This document shows positions 42,772 to 53,652 of a stretch of 64,000 nucleotides of DNA, piece by piece. The DNA comes from M3007 sp031373665 (GTDB taxonomy: Bacteria; Bacteroidota; Bacteroidia; Chitinophagales; Saprospiraceae). The notes beneath the pieces were generated by a model. It was not told where the DNA came from. It searched no databases and saw nothing but the letters and a program-made list of their open reading frames with translations. The stretch is taken from positions 1 through 64,000 of the forward strand of contig JANMMZ010000016.1 of assembly GCA_031373665.1 (NCBI GenBank), read 5' to 3'. Within the stretch, counting starts at the first letter, position 1, and each line of letters begins with the position of its first letter. Both the position numbers and the translations under genes were made by a program.

Positions 42772-45594
42772 ATGAAATACATTTACGGCATATTCATTTT
42801 ATCAGTTTTATCCTGCGCACTGGCTACCACCGCTGCTGCACAAGGTGCTTTATCTGATAGGGTCAACGAAGATTTTGATCGGGCAGCATCGCTTCCAGCA
42901 CTCATTCGTGCGGCCGCTGCTTCCTATGAAAATGGAGATTACTATACAGCATTAAAACGGTACGGTCAAATATTACGCGTCGAGCCCTTGAATGTAACAG
43001 CCCTAAAAGGATACGGTAGTGCCGCCCTTGGCTTTTCAGCCCTTGACAGTGCTGCTGTGGCATTTCAACGCTTGGTTGACAATAAACTGACTGCACCCGA
43101 CGGAATGCCATACCTCCAATTGGCTGAGGTAAAATACAGAATGGGGCAATATCAAGAAGCCAAAGACGTATATTATCGGTTTCTTTTCACAGATAAGCCC
43201 GCTGGAGCCACCCCCGAAATGATGGATAAGGCTCAAAAAGGAATGGAAGATTGCGACTGGGCATTGGGTCGTCTCAAAAACCCACTACTCGACCAAGAAT
43301 CGTTCGCCATATTAGATACCGTCAAGATCAATACTAAGAATTACTCAGAATTTTCTCCGTTTCCCGTGGGCGATTCATTGTACTTCTCTGCTTATCGGTT
43401 TCCATACAAAAAAGATAAAAATGTTGTCAAACGTGAGTTGATAAAAGTAATGACTGCTACCCCAATGGGTGACACCATTGCGGCCGATTTAGTCAATTTT
43501 AACGAAGAAAATACACACACCGCGCATGTGACCTTCAATGAAGCACAAAATACCATGTATTTCTGCAAATGCGAGTATATCAACCTAATAGATATACAGT
43601 GTAAAATATATACTAAGAAGAAAAAAGACGATAACACTTGGGGTGATGCTGAAAAATTGCCAGACCACATCAATGTGCCCGGTTATACGACCACAGAACC
43701 AAGTATCGCAAAGGTACCTGGTACCAACAATGAGATACTTTATTTTGCTAGCGACATGCCAGGCGGTAAAGGACAGCGCGACATATGGTGCGCCAGCGTG
43801 ACCAGTGCAGGTTATAGCCAGCCCGAGAACCTGTCATTCAATACCACCGCCGACGATGTTACTCCTTTCTTTCACAATGCAACCAACACCTTATATTATA
43901 GTACAGAAGGGTTGCAAACCATGGGCGGATTTGACATATTTAAAACTAAAAAAGTAGGTAACACTTGGGACTCTCCTGATAATATAGGCGCACCTTTTAA
44001 TTCGGGTGCCAATGATGTTTTTTATGTATTGAACCAGTCCGGCAAGATTGCCTATATGGCTTCTAATCGCCGTGGCGATTTCAATATTTCAGAAGAAGGG
44101 TGCTGCTACGACATATATAAGGCAAACTATATCAAGCCACAGATGATCGCCTTTACTTACAACCGTAAAGACCAACGCCTATTGCCTTATACCACCATGA
44201 CCCTCTACGAATTGGATGCCAATGGCCGTCCAGGGCCAGGGAAAGAAGTAAAAATTGATGAAAGCAGTTCTTCCCGTTTTGATCTGCTTCCAGGCAAAAA
44301 ATACATGATTCTTGCCCAAAAAGATCGCTTTAGCCCAGATACAGTGCGATTCTCTACACCCAAAACCATTTGGAAAGAAGAGATCGTACAGAATTTATTC
44401 TTGACACCAGCCGAAGTAAAGTTGATAGCCACAGTGTATGACCGCGATACCAAACTACCCATTCCTGGTGCTACCGCTCGGCTGGTTGATATAGGACAAA
44501 TATTGCCTAGCGGCTCTTTTGCTACTGGAAAAGGTGGAGGTCCGCTTGACGTGAAAGAAGCAACCCACCCAGAAGATAATCGTTACGACTATCCATTACA
44601 ATACGAACATCGATACAAAGTAGTAGCTTCCAAGCCTGGTTACACCATTGATTCTACTGAAACCATTTCCACCGAAGGGCTCAATGGCAATATCGTCATC
44701 GAAAAGAAATTATACATCCGCAGAGGCTTAGAGTTTAAGGCTCATGCCTTGAACAATATCAACCGCGATACCCTTCATGGAGTAACTTTTCGTTTATTGG
44801 AAATCCCTGATGAAAAATTACAAGAAGAGTTCATCAATCCTTTGGATAAAAACTTCCAAACAACGGTTAGTTTCGACAAACGGTTTATGATCGTAGCCCT
44901 CAAAGACGGGTACTCTTCCGATACCGTTGAATTTACTACAAAAAATCTTCCGAAATTAAATTTCCAGTCCATCCAGCGTGAATTGCGCCTGCGGCCTCTG
45001 TACCTAAATGCCTACCTGCCTATTCGTCTTTATTATGATAACGATGAGCCTGACAAACGCACCATGGCCAGAACCACCACTAAGGAATACTTGGTAGCCT
45101 ATCGCGCATATTACAACCGCAAAGCGGAATTTGTTACGCGATATACCAGTATCATCGGATCTGACGAAAAAGTAAGTGCTACGGCCGAACTTGACCAGTT
45201 CTTTGAAAAAGAAGTCCGTGGAGGTTGGGAACGCCTGATGCAATTCTCAGAAGTACTATACGAAATGTTGCAACGCGGCGATAAAATTGAGATTACCCTC
45301 ACTGGTTTTGCCTCACCGCGAGCTGCCAGCGGATACAATCTCAACCTGACTGCCCGTCGTGTATCCAGTGTATTGAACCACTTTTTAATATTTGACGGTG
45401 GTATCTATAAATCATATGTACAATCAGGTCAATTGACCATCAAAGAAGCGCCCAAGGGCGATAAAGAAGCACCAACTACCGTCAGCGAAGATATCAAAGA
45501 CGAGCGCAATTCGATTTACAGTGTACCTGCATCTCGCGAGCGTCGCCTTGAAATCATCGGTGTGGACGTGACCAAATCACAGTTTAAGAATTAG
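42772..45594 (+). CDS. TPR-PD40-OmpA-like envelope protein (first paralogue)
   Basis: 940 residues. Order: signal peptide, two to three TPR units (NGDYYTALKRYGQILRVEPL; MGQYQEAKDVYYRF), a PD40/WD40-like propeller (NEILYFASDMPGGKGQRDIW, IAYMASNRRGDFNISEEGC), Ig-like and carboxypeptidase-like beta repeats, and an OmpA-like C-terminus (YLPIRLYYDNDEPD, TLTGFASPRAASGYNLNLTA, RRVSSVL). In OmpA proteins the motif is GHTDxxG; here it is GFASPRA, so peptidoglycan binding may differ. Probably links the SprB/SprF complex to the cell wall. A weak hairpin lies at the stop codon. Confidence 0.85.
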   Translation: MKYIYGIFILSVLSCALATTAAAQGALSDRVNEDFDRAASLPALIRAAAASYENGDYYTALKRYGQILRVEPLNVTALKGYGSAALGFSALDSAAVAFQRLVDNKLTAPDGMPYLQLAEVKYRMGQYQEAKDVYYRFLFTDKPAGATPEMMDKAQKGMEDCDWALGRLKNPLLDQESFAILDTVKINTKNYSEFSPFPVGDSLYFSAYRFPYKKDKNVVKRELIKVMTATPMGDTIAADLVNFNEENTHTAHVTFNEAQNTMYFCKCEYINLIDIQCKIYTKKKKDDNTWGDAEKLPDHINVPGYTTTEPSIAKVPGTNNEILYFASDMPGGKGQRDIWCASVTSAGYSQPENLSFNTTADDVTPFFHNATNTLYYSTEGLQTMGGFDIFKTKKVGNTWDSPDNIGAPFNSGANDVFYVLNQSGKIAYMASNRRGDFNISEEGCCYDIYKANYIKPQMIAFTYNRKDQRLLPYTTMTLYELDANGRPGPGKEVKIDESSSSRFDLLPGKKYMILAQKDRFSPDTVRFSTPKTIWKEEIVQNLFLTPAEVKLIATVYDRDTKLPIPGATARLVDIGQILPSGSFATGKGGGPLDVKEATHPEDNRYDYPLQYEHRYKVVASKPGYTIDSTETISTEGLNGNIVIEKKLYIRRGLEFKAHALNNINRDTLHGVTFRLLEIPDEKLQEEFINPLDKNFQTTVSFDKRFMIVALKDGYSSDTVEFTTKNLPKLNFQSIQRELRLRPLYLNAYLPIRLYYDNDEPDKRTMARTTTKEYLVAYRAYYNRKAEFVTRYTSIIGSDEKVSATAELDQFFEKEVRGGWERLMQFSEVLYEMLQRGDKIEITLTGFASPRAASGYNLNLTARRVSSVLNHFLIFDGGIYKSYVQSGQLTIKEAPKGDKEAPTTVSEDIKDERNSIYSVPASRERRLEIIGVDVTKSQFKN

Positions 45595-45813
45595 GAAAAA
45601 TATTGAGAATATTCCTAATCTTCGAATTGAAAACTGATTTTTTTTTTAATCCAGTATATTGTTTTTAATCATAAACGAGGCAAACACTTTGAGCATCCTT
45701 GCGGAAGCATTTCTTTTCATGGTAACAATTGAAGAGATGCCTTAATTGGCAAGGGGCTTTTAATCCGTTTTCGTCTTTGTGTTTTTGAACCGTATCTATA
45801 ATTACAAACATGC

Positions 45814-48237
45814 ATGACTATGAAGTTTCCCCTATTGATGCTTACTATATTTTATAGTTGCATTTTAAACGCTCAAACGCCCAGCGCTTATGAAAACGCC
45901 GCAGAATCTGCGGTTAAGTCACGGGATTATTACTCTGCCATGCAGTATTATGGCAAAGTATTAGAAATGGAACCACAACGACTGGAAGTATCGTTTCAAT
46001 ATGCCGATGCTGCTAGAGAGTATGGTGCCTATAGACAGGCCGAGACCTACTATGAGAAAACAGTAGCAGAAGACTATCTGGGAAAATTCCCGGAGGCTAC
46101 ATTCCGTTTGGCAACAACCAAAAAATCATTGGGCAAATACGATGAGGCTATTGACTTGTATCAACGCTACATCGCCAGTGATAAAGTATCGAGCCAGTTT
46201 CGTGAATTGGCCAAACAAGATATGGAACAATGTGAATGGGCTTTAGAAAAATTGACCGTTCCAGATGAAAGCATGGTCGTACAACGTTTGTCGGATGAGA
46301 TCAATACCAATGAATCCGATTTCGGTGCTACCATGTTCAATGGCAAAATGTACTATTCTAGTTTCCGTATGGAAAAATGGGGCGATAAAAATTATCCAGC
46401 ACGGCCGATTTCAAAAATAATGGAGTCAATTGAAGGCCAAACTGGGCAAAATGCACCGTTTTTAAATTCAGAAAAAAAGCACACAGCACACAGTGCTTTC
46501 TCTTTGGATGGGAATGTAATTGTGTTTAATTATTGCGAATATACCGGTATTACGAGTGTCGGATGCGAATTGTACTTCTCTGGAAAGCAATCCAATGGGC
46601 AATGGTCGGCTCCAGTGAAACTACCGGCTACAATCAATGCGCCAGATGCAACGGTATCGCAACCAAATGTAAGCATAACCCACGACGGTTATTATGAGTT
46701 GTATTTCTCAAGCAATGCTGAAGGAGGCAAGGGTGGACTAGATATTTGGAAAGCCAAATTTTCTGCTGCTGGAAATTTTGGAAAACCTGAAAATCTATCC
46801 ATCAATACCGAACAAGATGATGCGACACCGTTCTTTGATGCTTCATCACAAACCCTTTATTTTAGTACAAAGGGCTTGTTGACCCTCGGAGGATATGATA
46901 TATATAAGGTAAATACAGAAAAAGGGCTATTTAAATCGCCGGAACACCTATCTTTCCCGCTGAATAGTAGTTATGATGACCTCTATTTTGCACCCCAAGA
47001 CAAAGGTGAATGGGCTTATTTTTCTTCCAATCGCTCAGGTTCTAATTTATTGGATGAGAGTGTGTGTTGTTACGATATTTATCAACTCAATTGGAAACCC
47101 ATCAATTTAGACGCTTCTGCGTTCTCATTGTTGAGTGAAGAACCCTTAGATAAAGTCACGTTTACGGTCACGATAGTAGAGGAAGACGATGATGAGAAAG
47201 GTAAAGAAGAGTCGCGGTTTTCACAAGAGAAAAACAATGCAGCGTTTCCTTTGGCAAGGGCTAAAAAATATAGAGTAATTGCTCAAAAAGAAAACTATTT
47301 GCCAGATACAACCTATGTAACTACATATATTTATCCGACCGACGGACAACTGAAGAGCAAACTATACTTAGTGCCTAAAATAGATCTTTTAGTCAATACT
47401 TTTCATCAGTGGAGTAAAGATCCACTGATGGATGTTCGGATAAGATTGTATGAGTTGCCTAATGTAATAGCCGATGAAAAAGAGACCGGGGAAAAGGGCA
47501 ATCAAACCTCCCATCAAGTAGGTGGAAAGCGGAAGTTTTCGATCATTGCAGAGAAAGAAGGTTTCATATCTGATACCCTTTTGGTGTCGGAAGAAGAATT
47601 TAGGGATTTAGTAGCAGGTTCTACATTGAAAAGAAATGTGTTTCTTGCACCCGCTTTCATGAGTGCCTATCTGCCTATCGTCTTGTTTTTCGACAATGAC
47701 CAACCGGATGCCAGAAGCCGCGCTAATACGACCTTGTTATCTTACGATCAAACGTTAGATCGGTATCGTGCTAGAAAAGACCTATTTATTGAAACCTACA
47801 CCAAATCTTTGGAAGGAGAGGCAAAAGAAAAAGCAGTAGCCCAACTCACCAATTTTTTTGATGAAGATCTAAAAAATGGACAAACAAAGTTGGAAACATT
47901 TGCTTCTAATCTTGATTTGTTCCTTCAAAATGGCTCCGCGCTCGAAATCATGGTGAAAGCATTTGCCTCACCGTTGGCAAAACCAGAATACAATATGGCT
48001 TTGACCAATAGAAGGATTGCCAGCGTTAGAAACTATTTGAGAAAATACGGAAATGGTATTTTTGAGCAATACCTCCGAAATGGACAATTAAAAGTGTCAA
48101 TGCTGCCATTGGGTGAAACAGAATCATCCAAAACAGTCAGCGACAGTTCTAAAGATAAACGCAGTTCCATATTCAGCATCGAAGCCTCTATAGAGCGACG
48201 AGCAGAGATTTTGGAAGTGAAGTTGTTTAAAAATTGA
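45814..48237 (+). CDS. TPR-PD40-OmpA-like envelope protein (second paralogue)
   Basis: 807 residues, with the same domain order as the preceding gene: signal peptide (KFPLLMLTIFYSCILNAQ), TPRs (SRDYYSAMQYYGKVLEMEPQ), PD40 propeller (YYELYFSSNAEGGKGGLDIW, AYFSSNRSGSN), beta repeats and OmpA-like end (YLPIVLFFDNDQPDARSRAN, VKAFASPLAKPEYNMALTNR). It again lacks GHTD, with FASPLA instead. The shared deviation indicates a subfamily. It is tandemly duplicated relative to its neighbour (219-bp gap) and overlaps the SprB-like gene's start by one base (TGATG). Confidence 0.85.
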   Translation: MTMKFPLLMLTIFYSCILNAQTPSAYENAAESAVKSRDYYSAMQYYGKVLEMEPQRLEVSFQYADAAREYGAYRQAETYYEKTVAEDYLGKFPEATFRLATTKKSLGKYDEAIDLYQRYIASDKVSSQFRELAKQDMEQCEWALEKLTVPDESMVVQRLSDEINTNESDFGATMFNGKMYYSSFRMEKWGDKNYPARPISKIMESIEGQTGQNAPFLNSEKKHTAHSAFSLDGNVIVFNYCEYTGITSVGCELYFSGKQSNGQWSAPVKLPATINAPDATVSQPNVSITHDGYYELYFSSNAEGGKGGLDIWKAKFSAAGNFGKPENLSINTEQDDATPFFDASSQTLYFSTKGLLTLGGYDIYKVNTEKGLFKSPEHLSFPLNSSYDDLYFAPQDKGEWAYFSSNRSGSNLLDESVCCYDIYQLNWKPINLDASAFSLLSEEPLDKVTFTVTIVEEDDDEKGKEESRFSQEKNNAAFPLARAKKYRVIAQKENYLPDTTYVTTYIYPTDGQLKSKLYLVPKIDLLVNTFHQWSKDPLMDVRIRLYELPNVIADEKETGEKGNQTSHQVGGKRKFSIIAEKEGFISDTLLVSEEEFRDLVAGSTLKRNVFLAPAFMSAYLPIVLFFDNDQPDARSRANTTLLSYDQTLDRYRARKDLFIETYTKSLEGEAKEKAVAQLTNFFDEDLKNGQTKLETFASNLDLFLQNGSALEIMVKAFASPLAKPEYNMALTNRRIASVRNYLRKYGNGIFEQYLRNGQLKVSMLPLGETESSKTVSDSSKDKRSSIFSIEASIERRAEILEVKLFKN

Positions 48238-51200
48238 TGTTTATAAAAACTAATATGCACATGAAATACGGCCTAACCTTGATTGTTTGGACGTTCTGTA
48301 CACTGTGGGCAGGTATTACTTCCGCTCAGATTGAGATCGCGTTTGCGGCATCACAGCCAACCTGCAACGGATATACCAATGGAACGATTACTGCATTGCC
48401 TACAGGCGGTGCTGGCCCTTATGGTTATTATTGGAACAATGGCCAAGGAGGGCAAACCAACCTTGGTTGCAATGCTGGTAATTATGTAGTAACCGTGACC
48501 GACCAGTTGGGCATTACGGCTACTGCCAGTTACGTACTTTCCCAACCCGCACCCGTTGTGGCCATTATTACACCCACCGATTTTGCCTGTCTAGGTATGA
48601 GCGGCACTTTAGTGTTGTCTGCATCAGGTGCCCCTACCCCACTTTCTTATGCATGGGAAGGCGGTGCTACCACCGCGTCCATTACCGCAACCCAGTCTGG
48701 CAATTATTTTGCTACTGTGACTGATGCCAATGGATGCTCTGATGCAGCAGATTTCTTCCTGCCCCCTGGTGGATCGCCCAATGTGACGGTTTTCCCGGCT
48801 TATTTGCGTATTTCGCCCTTGTGCAATGGAGGGAATAATGGATCTATTACCGTTACCAACGTATGGGGATCTAATCCACCATTCACGTACCAATGGCAAA
48901 ACGGGACAGCGAATCAAGCCCTAACCTCCATCACGGCAGGTGAATATAAAATCACATTCACCGATGCCCAAGGTTGTACCATGAGCGATAAAGTGGTTTT
49001 GCTGGATAATCCTGCACAAATTGTCGAAATCGCAAAAATTGATATCAATTGCTCCAAGTATCCTGGTACAGGCCAAGTGAATGCCTTGGCAGCGGGCGGT
49101 GTCAATCCATTCACGTACCTATGGAATGATGGTAATACCTCTTCTTTTCGTCAAAACGTAAATGCAGGTATTTATACTTGCACCGTCACAGATGCCAATG
49201 GTTGTACTAAGTCAGCCACTGCTGAAGTATTACAAGCACCAGAAATTCATGTGGATGTAACGGCTTATTCACCATCATGCGGAGGAAACTCTGGTAGTGC
49301 TACGGTACAAGCATCTGGTGGATTTCCACCTTACAAATACTTATGGAGCAACGGCCAAATGGGCGCGACAGCCACCAATTTGGCACCAGGTACTTATTAT
49401 ATTTGTACTTTGGATGCTGTCAATTGCTCTAAAGATACCAGTATCATTATTGGCGAAACACCAGGTATCGCTGTAAATCTATTAGTCACTAAGGCTGAAT
49501 GCCCCGGTGTCAACAATGGTATTGTCACTGCAATTGTTGATCCACCGACGGGTACATATACGTATCAATGGAATTTATTGCCCGGTCTTTCAGTAGCACA
49601 ACTCAATGATGTGCCTGCAAACACCACTGTTTTTGTCACGGTAACCGATATTTACACAGGATGCCAAGGTATTGCCTCTATTTTTGTAGGCACCCACGGC
49701 CTTATTAATGTAGATGTTACCACAGTAGATATTCCTTGTGGTACTGCGGCTGGTACAGCCACCGCAGTAGCCAGTGGAGGTACCGAACCTTATACCTATA
49801 CTTGGTTTGTTCCACCAGCCATTGTTATTGGAAACCAAGCCACTATTACAGGTTTGGCAGCAGGTGCTTATGCCGTATCCGTAGTGGACAGCCGTGGTTG
49901 TATTACCCTTGGCGTAGCCGATATACAATCCCAAGGTGGCGGCCCATCTCCTGATTTTAATATGAATGTGATGGATTGTTTGGCAACTGGTGTTTCGATC
50001 CAACTAACCGATCTTTCAACAGATACCACTGGTACTATTGCTGCTTGGTCTTGGGTCATCACGACACCTGCTGGAACTCAGACTTTCAACCAACAAAATC
50101 CACCCCCTATCACAATGCTACCCGGCCAAACTGGTTCAGTCACTTTGACAGTTACCTCTGCCAATGGCTGTGTTTCTGTGTTGACCGAGGCCATCAACGC
50201 CCCTGCGCTACCTCAAGTCAATTTGAATGTAGGCGCATCAGTATTTGATTGCGAAAACGATCCAATCAATTTAGTAGTAACTGGTACTGCTGGCAATACT
50301 TATACTTGGTCACCAATGACGGATTTGACATTCAATCCTGATGCCCAAAACGTTACAGCAGACCCTGCTCAGACAACAAGTTATACCGTTACTGCTACCA
50401 ATGGTGGTTGCGTCGCAACCAAAGTAGTGGAAGTGAAGGTCGTAACGCCTATAAATCTTGAATTTGATAATTCGCTCCTCCAAACTTGCGATAGTACTGC
50501 TACCCTTACAGCCACTACCAATGCTGCCAATGTTGTTTGGTTGGTCAATGGTAGTCCAGTGGGTTCAGGAAATCCTTTCGTAGTGCCTGTGAGTGGTACT
50601 GTGACATTTGAGGCGGTGGCTACCAGTGCCGACAACTGCACTGATAAAGACTCCTTGACCGTAGAAGGCAACACAGTAGATATAAATGTAGCAGCCATTG
50701 GCGGTGTAACTGCCTGTACTAATCAACCCGCTACGATTGCTGTAACCAACCTTGATCCAACTGATGTGCTGACCTATACTTGGTCATCAAGCAATCCTAA
50801 TGTAACGATCACCATCCAAGGAAATCCTTCGGTATCGGTGTCTTCTGCGCAAGCCGGATCATACACCGTTACTGTGAAAGTTCGCAACCAACATAATTGT
50901 GAGCGAATCTTGACGATTCCATTTACGGTGGATCCGGGCAACGACATCACCGCTTTATTTGATGCGAATATATGTACTGGCCTTGCTGTTGCATTCACAA
51001 ATACCAGTGGTGTAAGCGGCACTTGGCATTTTGGCGATACTTTCACGAGTACCGATCCCAACCCTACACACACATATTCTAATGCAGGGCCATACACGGT
51101 TTCGTTTGTGCCTTCTAGTACTTCTACCTGTGTACAACCTGTTTCATTACCGATCAATGTTTCTGCTACCATACTAAATGCTGTGGCGACAGCCTCTACT

Positions 51201-52658
51201 GCAAGTTGTGTGGAGCAAGCCGTAATCCAATTTAATGGAATGGCTAACAGCCAAAACATTGAATCTTGGAATTGGGTGTTTACCCCAACGGGTACTTCCA
51301 ATGTACAAAACCCTGTAATGACTTATACACTGGCGGCTTCGGGTACTGCTACTTTGACAGTGACAGATACTAGTGGCTGTACAGCCACCTCCACAATACC
51401 TGTCCAGATTGACATCGTCAATGAAGCCATAGCGGCGACATCCAACCTTTGTCCCGGTCAGACGGTAGAACTCAATCCAACATTCAATGGTAATTATACC
51501 TATCAATGGACGGCGGTTCCGGCTGATCCAAATCTAGATGTCAATAATCCAAACCCAACGGTTTCTCCAGCAGTGCCAACTGTTTATACGGCTACGGTTA
51601 TTAACGGTGCTTGTTCTGCTGTGTTTGCACAGTCAGTCAATCTTCTGGTAGCAGCCACGGTAGAATTGCCAGTGGATCAAGTGGTATGTATCCCAAGTGC
51701 TGTGACATTGGCTATCTTGAATGGTACAGGTACTTCGTACGATTGGTCAACCCAGCCTAATTTTACTGATATTTTTGCCAATGGCAATACTGTTTCTGTG
51801 GATCCACAGCCAAATGGGATGATCTATGTGCGTGCTAATAATACAGAAAACTGTCCGGGTATTGACTCAATGCGCTTGAATCTAGCCTCTGTGGAAGCCG
51901 CTCCAGAATCACCAAACCTAAAGGTTTGTGCAGGCACGGAAGTACAGTTGGACATCAATAATTTAGATCCAAATGATGATCTGACTTTTGTTTGGTCTCC
52001 AGCATTGGACAACGTGAACAATCCAGTCATTGGCTCTGCTATAGACGCAACCTATACGGTCATAGTGACCAATCAGCATAACTGTAAAGATACCCTTAGC
52101 GTAGCAGTAGATGCCACCCAGCTATTGGTGACTGCTAGTATCCCTGGACCTGACACGGTATGCATTGGTGTAAATACTACTTTGTTGGCCAATGCTACAG
52201 GTGATGGTTCTACATTCAACTATACTTGGACGCCCGACGAGTCGCTACTCAATGCTAATACCAACAGCCCAACGGCTCAACCCATTGAGCAAACGACATA
52301 TGTAGTAAATGCTACCGATGAGTTTGGTTGTATTGATACTGCTCAAGTGACGGTGTTCTTCATCTCAAACGAATGCGTAGAGCCTTATATATTTATCCCA
52401 AGGGCTTTCACGCCAAACAACGACAGTAATAATGACCTATTCATTATCAGGGGAATAAATATTACGGAATTGTACTTTGTTGTTTGGGATCGGTGGGGAG
52501 AAAAAGTATATGAAACCGAAGATCCAAAAGCAACAGGATGGGATGGTAATTTCAAGGGAAAAGAACTCACACCTGACTCTTATGCTTGGTACGTACGTGT
52601 CAAATGTGGCAATGGTGGCACTTATACGAAGAAAGGTGATGTGACTTTATTGAAGTAG
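48237..52658 (+). CDS. SprB-like surface adhesin with type B (gliding-associated) sorting domain
   Basis: About 1473 residues. The signal peptide (LTLIVWTFCTLWAGITSAQ) is followed by at least six SprB repeats (CNGYTNGTITALPTGGAGPY and similar), PKD-like domains, long Ig-like stretches, and a C-terminal gliding motility-associated domain (FIPRAFTPNNDSNNDLFIIR, VWDRWGEKVYETEDP, WDGNFKGKELTPDSYAWYV). That domain directs T9SS secretion to the surface. Either ATG 48237 or 48261 could start it. It is the last gene of the cluster and the likely cargo of the upstream SprF/OmpA proteins. Confidence 0.88.
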   Translation: MFIKTNMHMKYGLTLIVWTFCTLWAGITSAQIEIAFAASQPTCNGYTNGTITALPTGGAGPYGYYWNNGQGGQTNLGCNAGNYVVTVTDQLGITATASYVLSQPAPVVAIITPTDFACLGMSGTLVLSASGAPTPLSYAWEGGATTASITATQSGNYFATVTDANGCSDAADFFLPPGGSPNVTVFPAYLRISPLCNGGNNGSITVTNVWGSNPPFTYQWQNGTANQALTSITAGEYKITFTDAQGCTMSDKVVLLDNPAQIVEIAKIDINCSKYPGTGQVNALAAGGVNPFTYLWNDGNTSSFRQNVNAGIYTCTVTDANGCTKSATAEVLQAPEIHVDVTAYSPSCGGNSGSATVQASGGFPPYKYLWSNGQMGATATNLAPGTYYICTLDAVNCSKDTSIIIGETPGIAVNLLVTKAECPGVNNGIVTAIVDPPTGTYTYQWNLLPGLSVAQLNDVPANTTVFVTVTDIYTGCQGIASIFVGTHGLINVDVTTVDIPCGTAAGTATAVASGGTEPYTYTWFVPPAIVIGNQATITGLAAGAYAVSVVDSRGCITLGVADIQSQGGGPSPDFNMNVMDCLATGVSIQLTDLSTDTTGTIAAWSWVITTPAGTQTFNQQNPPPITMLPGQTGSVTLTVTSANGCVSVLTEAINAPALPQVNLNVGASVFDCENDPINLVVTGTAGNTYTWSPMTDLTFNPDAQNVTADPAQTTSYTVTATNGGCVATKVVEVKVVTPINLEFDNSLLQTCDSTATLTATTNAANVVWLVNGSPVGSGNPFVVPVSGTVTFEAVATSADNCTDKDSLTVEGNTVDINVAAIGGVTACTNQPATIAVTNLDPTDVLTYTWSSSNPNVTITIQGNPSVSVSSAQAGSYTVTVKVRNQHNCERILTIPFTVDPGNDITALFDANICTGLAVAFTNTSGVSGTWHFGDTFTSTDPNPTHTYSNAGPYTVSFVPSSTSTCVQPVSLPINVSATILNAVATASTASCVEQAVIQFNGMANSQNIESWNWVFTPTGTSNVQNPVMTYTLAASGTATLTVTDTSGCTATSTIPVQIDIVNEAIAATSNLCPGQTVELNPTFNGNYTYQWTAVPADPNLDVNNPNPTVSPAVPTVYTATVINGACSAVFAQSVNLLVAATVELPVDQVVCIPSAVTLAILNGTGTSYDWSTQPNFTDIFANGNTVSVDPQPNGMIYVRANNTENCPGIDSMRLNLASVEAAPESPNLKVCAGTEVQLDINNLDPNDDLTFVWSPALDNVNNPVIGSAIDATYTVIVTNQHNCKDTLSVAVDATQLLVTASIPGPDTVCIGVNTTLLANATGDGSTFNYTWTPDESLLNANTNSPTAQPIEQTTYVVNATDEFGCIDTAQVTVFFISNECVEPYIFIPRAFTPNNDSNNDLFIIRGINITELYFVVWDRWGEKVYETEDPKATGWDGNFKGKELTPDSYAWYVRVKCGNGGTYTKKGDVTLLK

Positions 52659-52686
52659 CAAAGGCTATTTTACTGAAATATATTTG

Positions 52687-52728
52687 ATTCCGCTGCAATC
52701 TTCTGGATGGCAGCGGAATTTTTTTTTG
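52687..52728 (+). terminator. Strong intrinsic terminator after the adhesin cluster
   Basis: ATTCCGCTGC (52687-52696) pairs with GCAGCGGAAT (52710-52719), followed by nine T. A TACTTTTG -7-like element for the next unit begins at 52747. Confidence 0.92.
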
Positions 52729-52800
52729 TTTTTTCATATAATGTGCTACTTTTGCGCCCTTGGTGTAATTTATACGTAAACTATCATAAAATTAGGTTTC

Positions 52801-53652
52801 ATGGTCATTATTGCGGATTGCGGTTCAACTAAGTGCGATTGGCTCATCTTGAATGGTGGAAGGGATCAACAATTGGAGAATACCGTAGGCTTTAGCCCGT
52901 TTTTTCATTCTACAAGCGAAATTTCGGATATTATAACCACGCAGTTATTGCCCAAGTTGGATCCATCTAAAGCAAAAGCCGTCTATTTCTATGGAACTGG
53001 TGTACATGATGACCAAAGAGCCGAAATAGTAGCGGCAGCTCTACGTGGGATTTTTATAAATGCCGAAATTGAGGTAGAACACGATTTACTTGCTGCAGCC
53101 CGCGCTACTTGCGGGCATTCTGCGGGTATTTGTTGTATTCTTGGCACTGGATCAAACAGTTGCTATTATGATGGAAAAAAAATCATTGATAATGTGCCCT
53201 CATTGGGATGGTTGATTGGTGACGAAGGTAGCGGTACTCACCTTGGGAAAGCCTTGCTAAGGGCATGGTTTTATCGGGAATTGCCCGCAGACCTAACACA
53301 AGCCTTCAATGAAGCCTACCCAGAAGGCGCGCATGATATTAAAGACCGAATTTATGCTAAAGGTGCAAATGCTTACTTGGCTCAATTTACCAAGTTTATG
53401 GGCGACCATATCAAGCACCCATTGATCGAAAAACTCGTCTCCGTTTGTTTGGAAGAGTTTTTGGATCGCCACGTAGCAAAATACAGTGGTTATCAGCAAG
53501 TACCTATTCATTTTATAGGCTCGATAGCCCATCATTTTCAGGATATTCTGACTAAAGCAATGGTACAACGTCGTATGCAAATCGGGACGGTGACTCGTAA
53601 ACCGATCTATGCTTTAGCTGATTTCCATAAAGAAGAAGAATCTTATGTATAA
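52801..53652 (+). CDS. BadF/BadG/BcrA/BcrD-family sugar kinase (N-acetylglucosamine kinase-like)
   Basis: 283 residues of the actin/hexokinase-like ATPase fold: phosphate-1 motif IADCGSTKCDWLIL, GICCILGTGSNSCYYDG, and the adenosine motif WLIGDEGSGTHLGK. Family members phosphorylate N-acetylglucosamine or related amino sugars. It overlaps pfkA by 8 nt; this kinase-pfkA pairing recurs in Bacteroidota and suggests sugar entry into glycolysis. Confidence 0.85.
   Translation: MVIIADCGSTKCDWLILNGGRDQQLENTVGFSPFFHSTSEISDIITTQLLPKLDPSKAKAVYFYGTGVHDDQRAEIVAAALRGIFINAEIEVEHDLLAAARATCGHSAGICCILGTGSNSCYYDGKKIIDNVPSLGWLIGDEGSGTHLGKALLRAWFYRELPADLTQAFNEAYPEGAHDIKDRIYAKGANAYLAQFTKFMGDHIKHPLIEKLVSVCLEEFLDRHVAKYSGYQQVPIHFIGSIAHHFQDILTKAMVQRRMQIGTVTRKPIYALADFHKEEESYV

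Noticed and set aside
45592..45619. Hairpin at the end of the first OmpA-like gene as a terminator
   Set aside because: The stem (TTAGGA...TCCTAA with AATATT/AATATT) is weak and bulged, and the nearest T-run is about 25 nt away.
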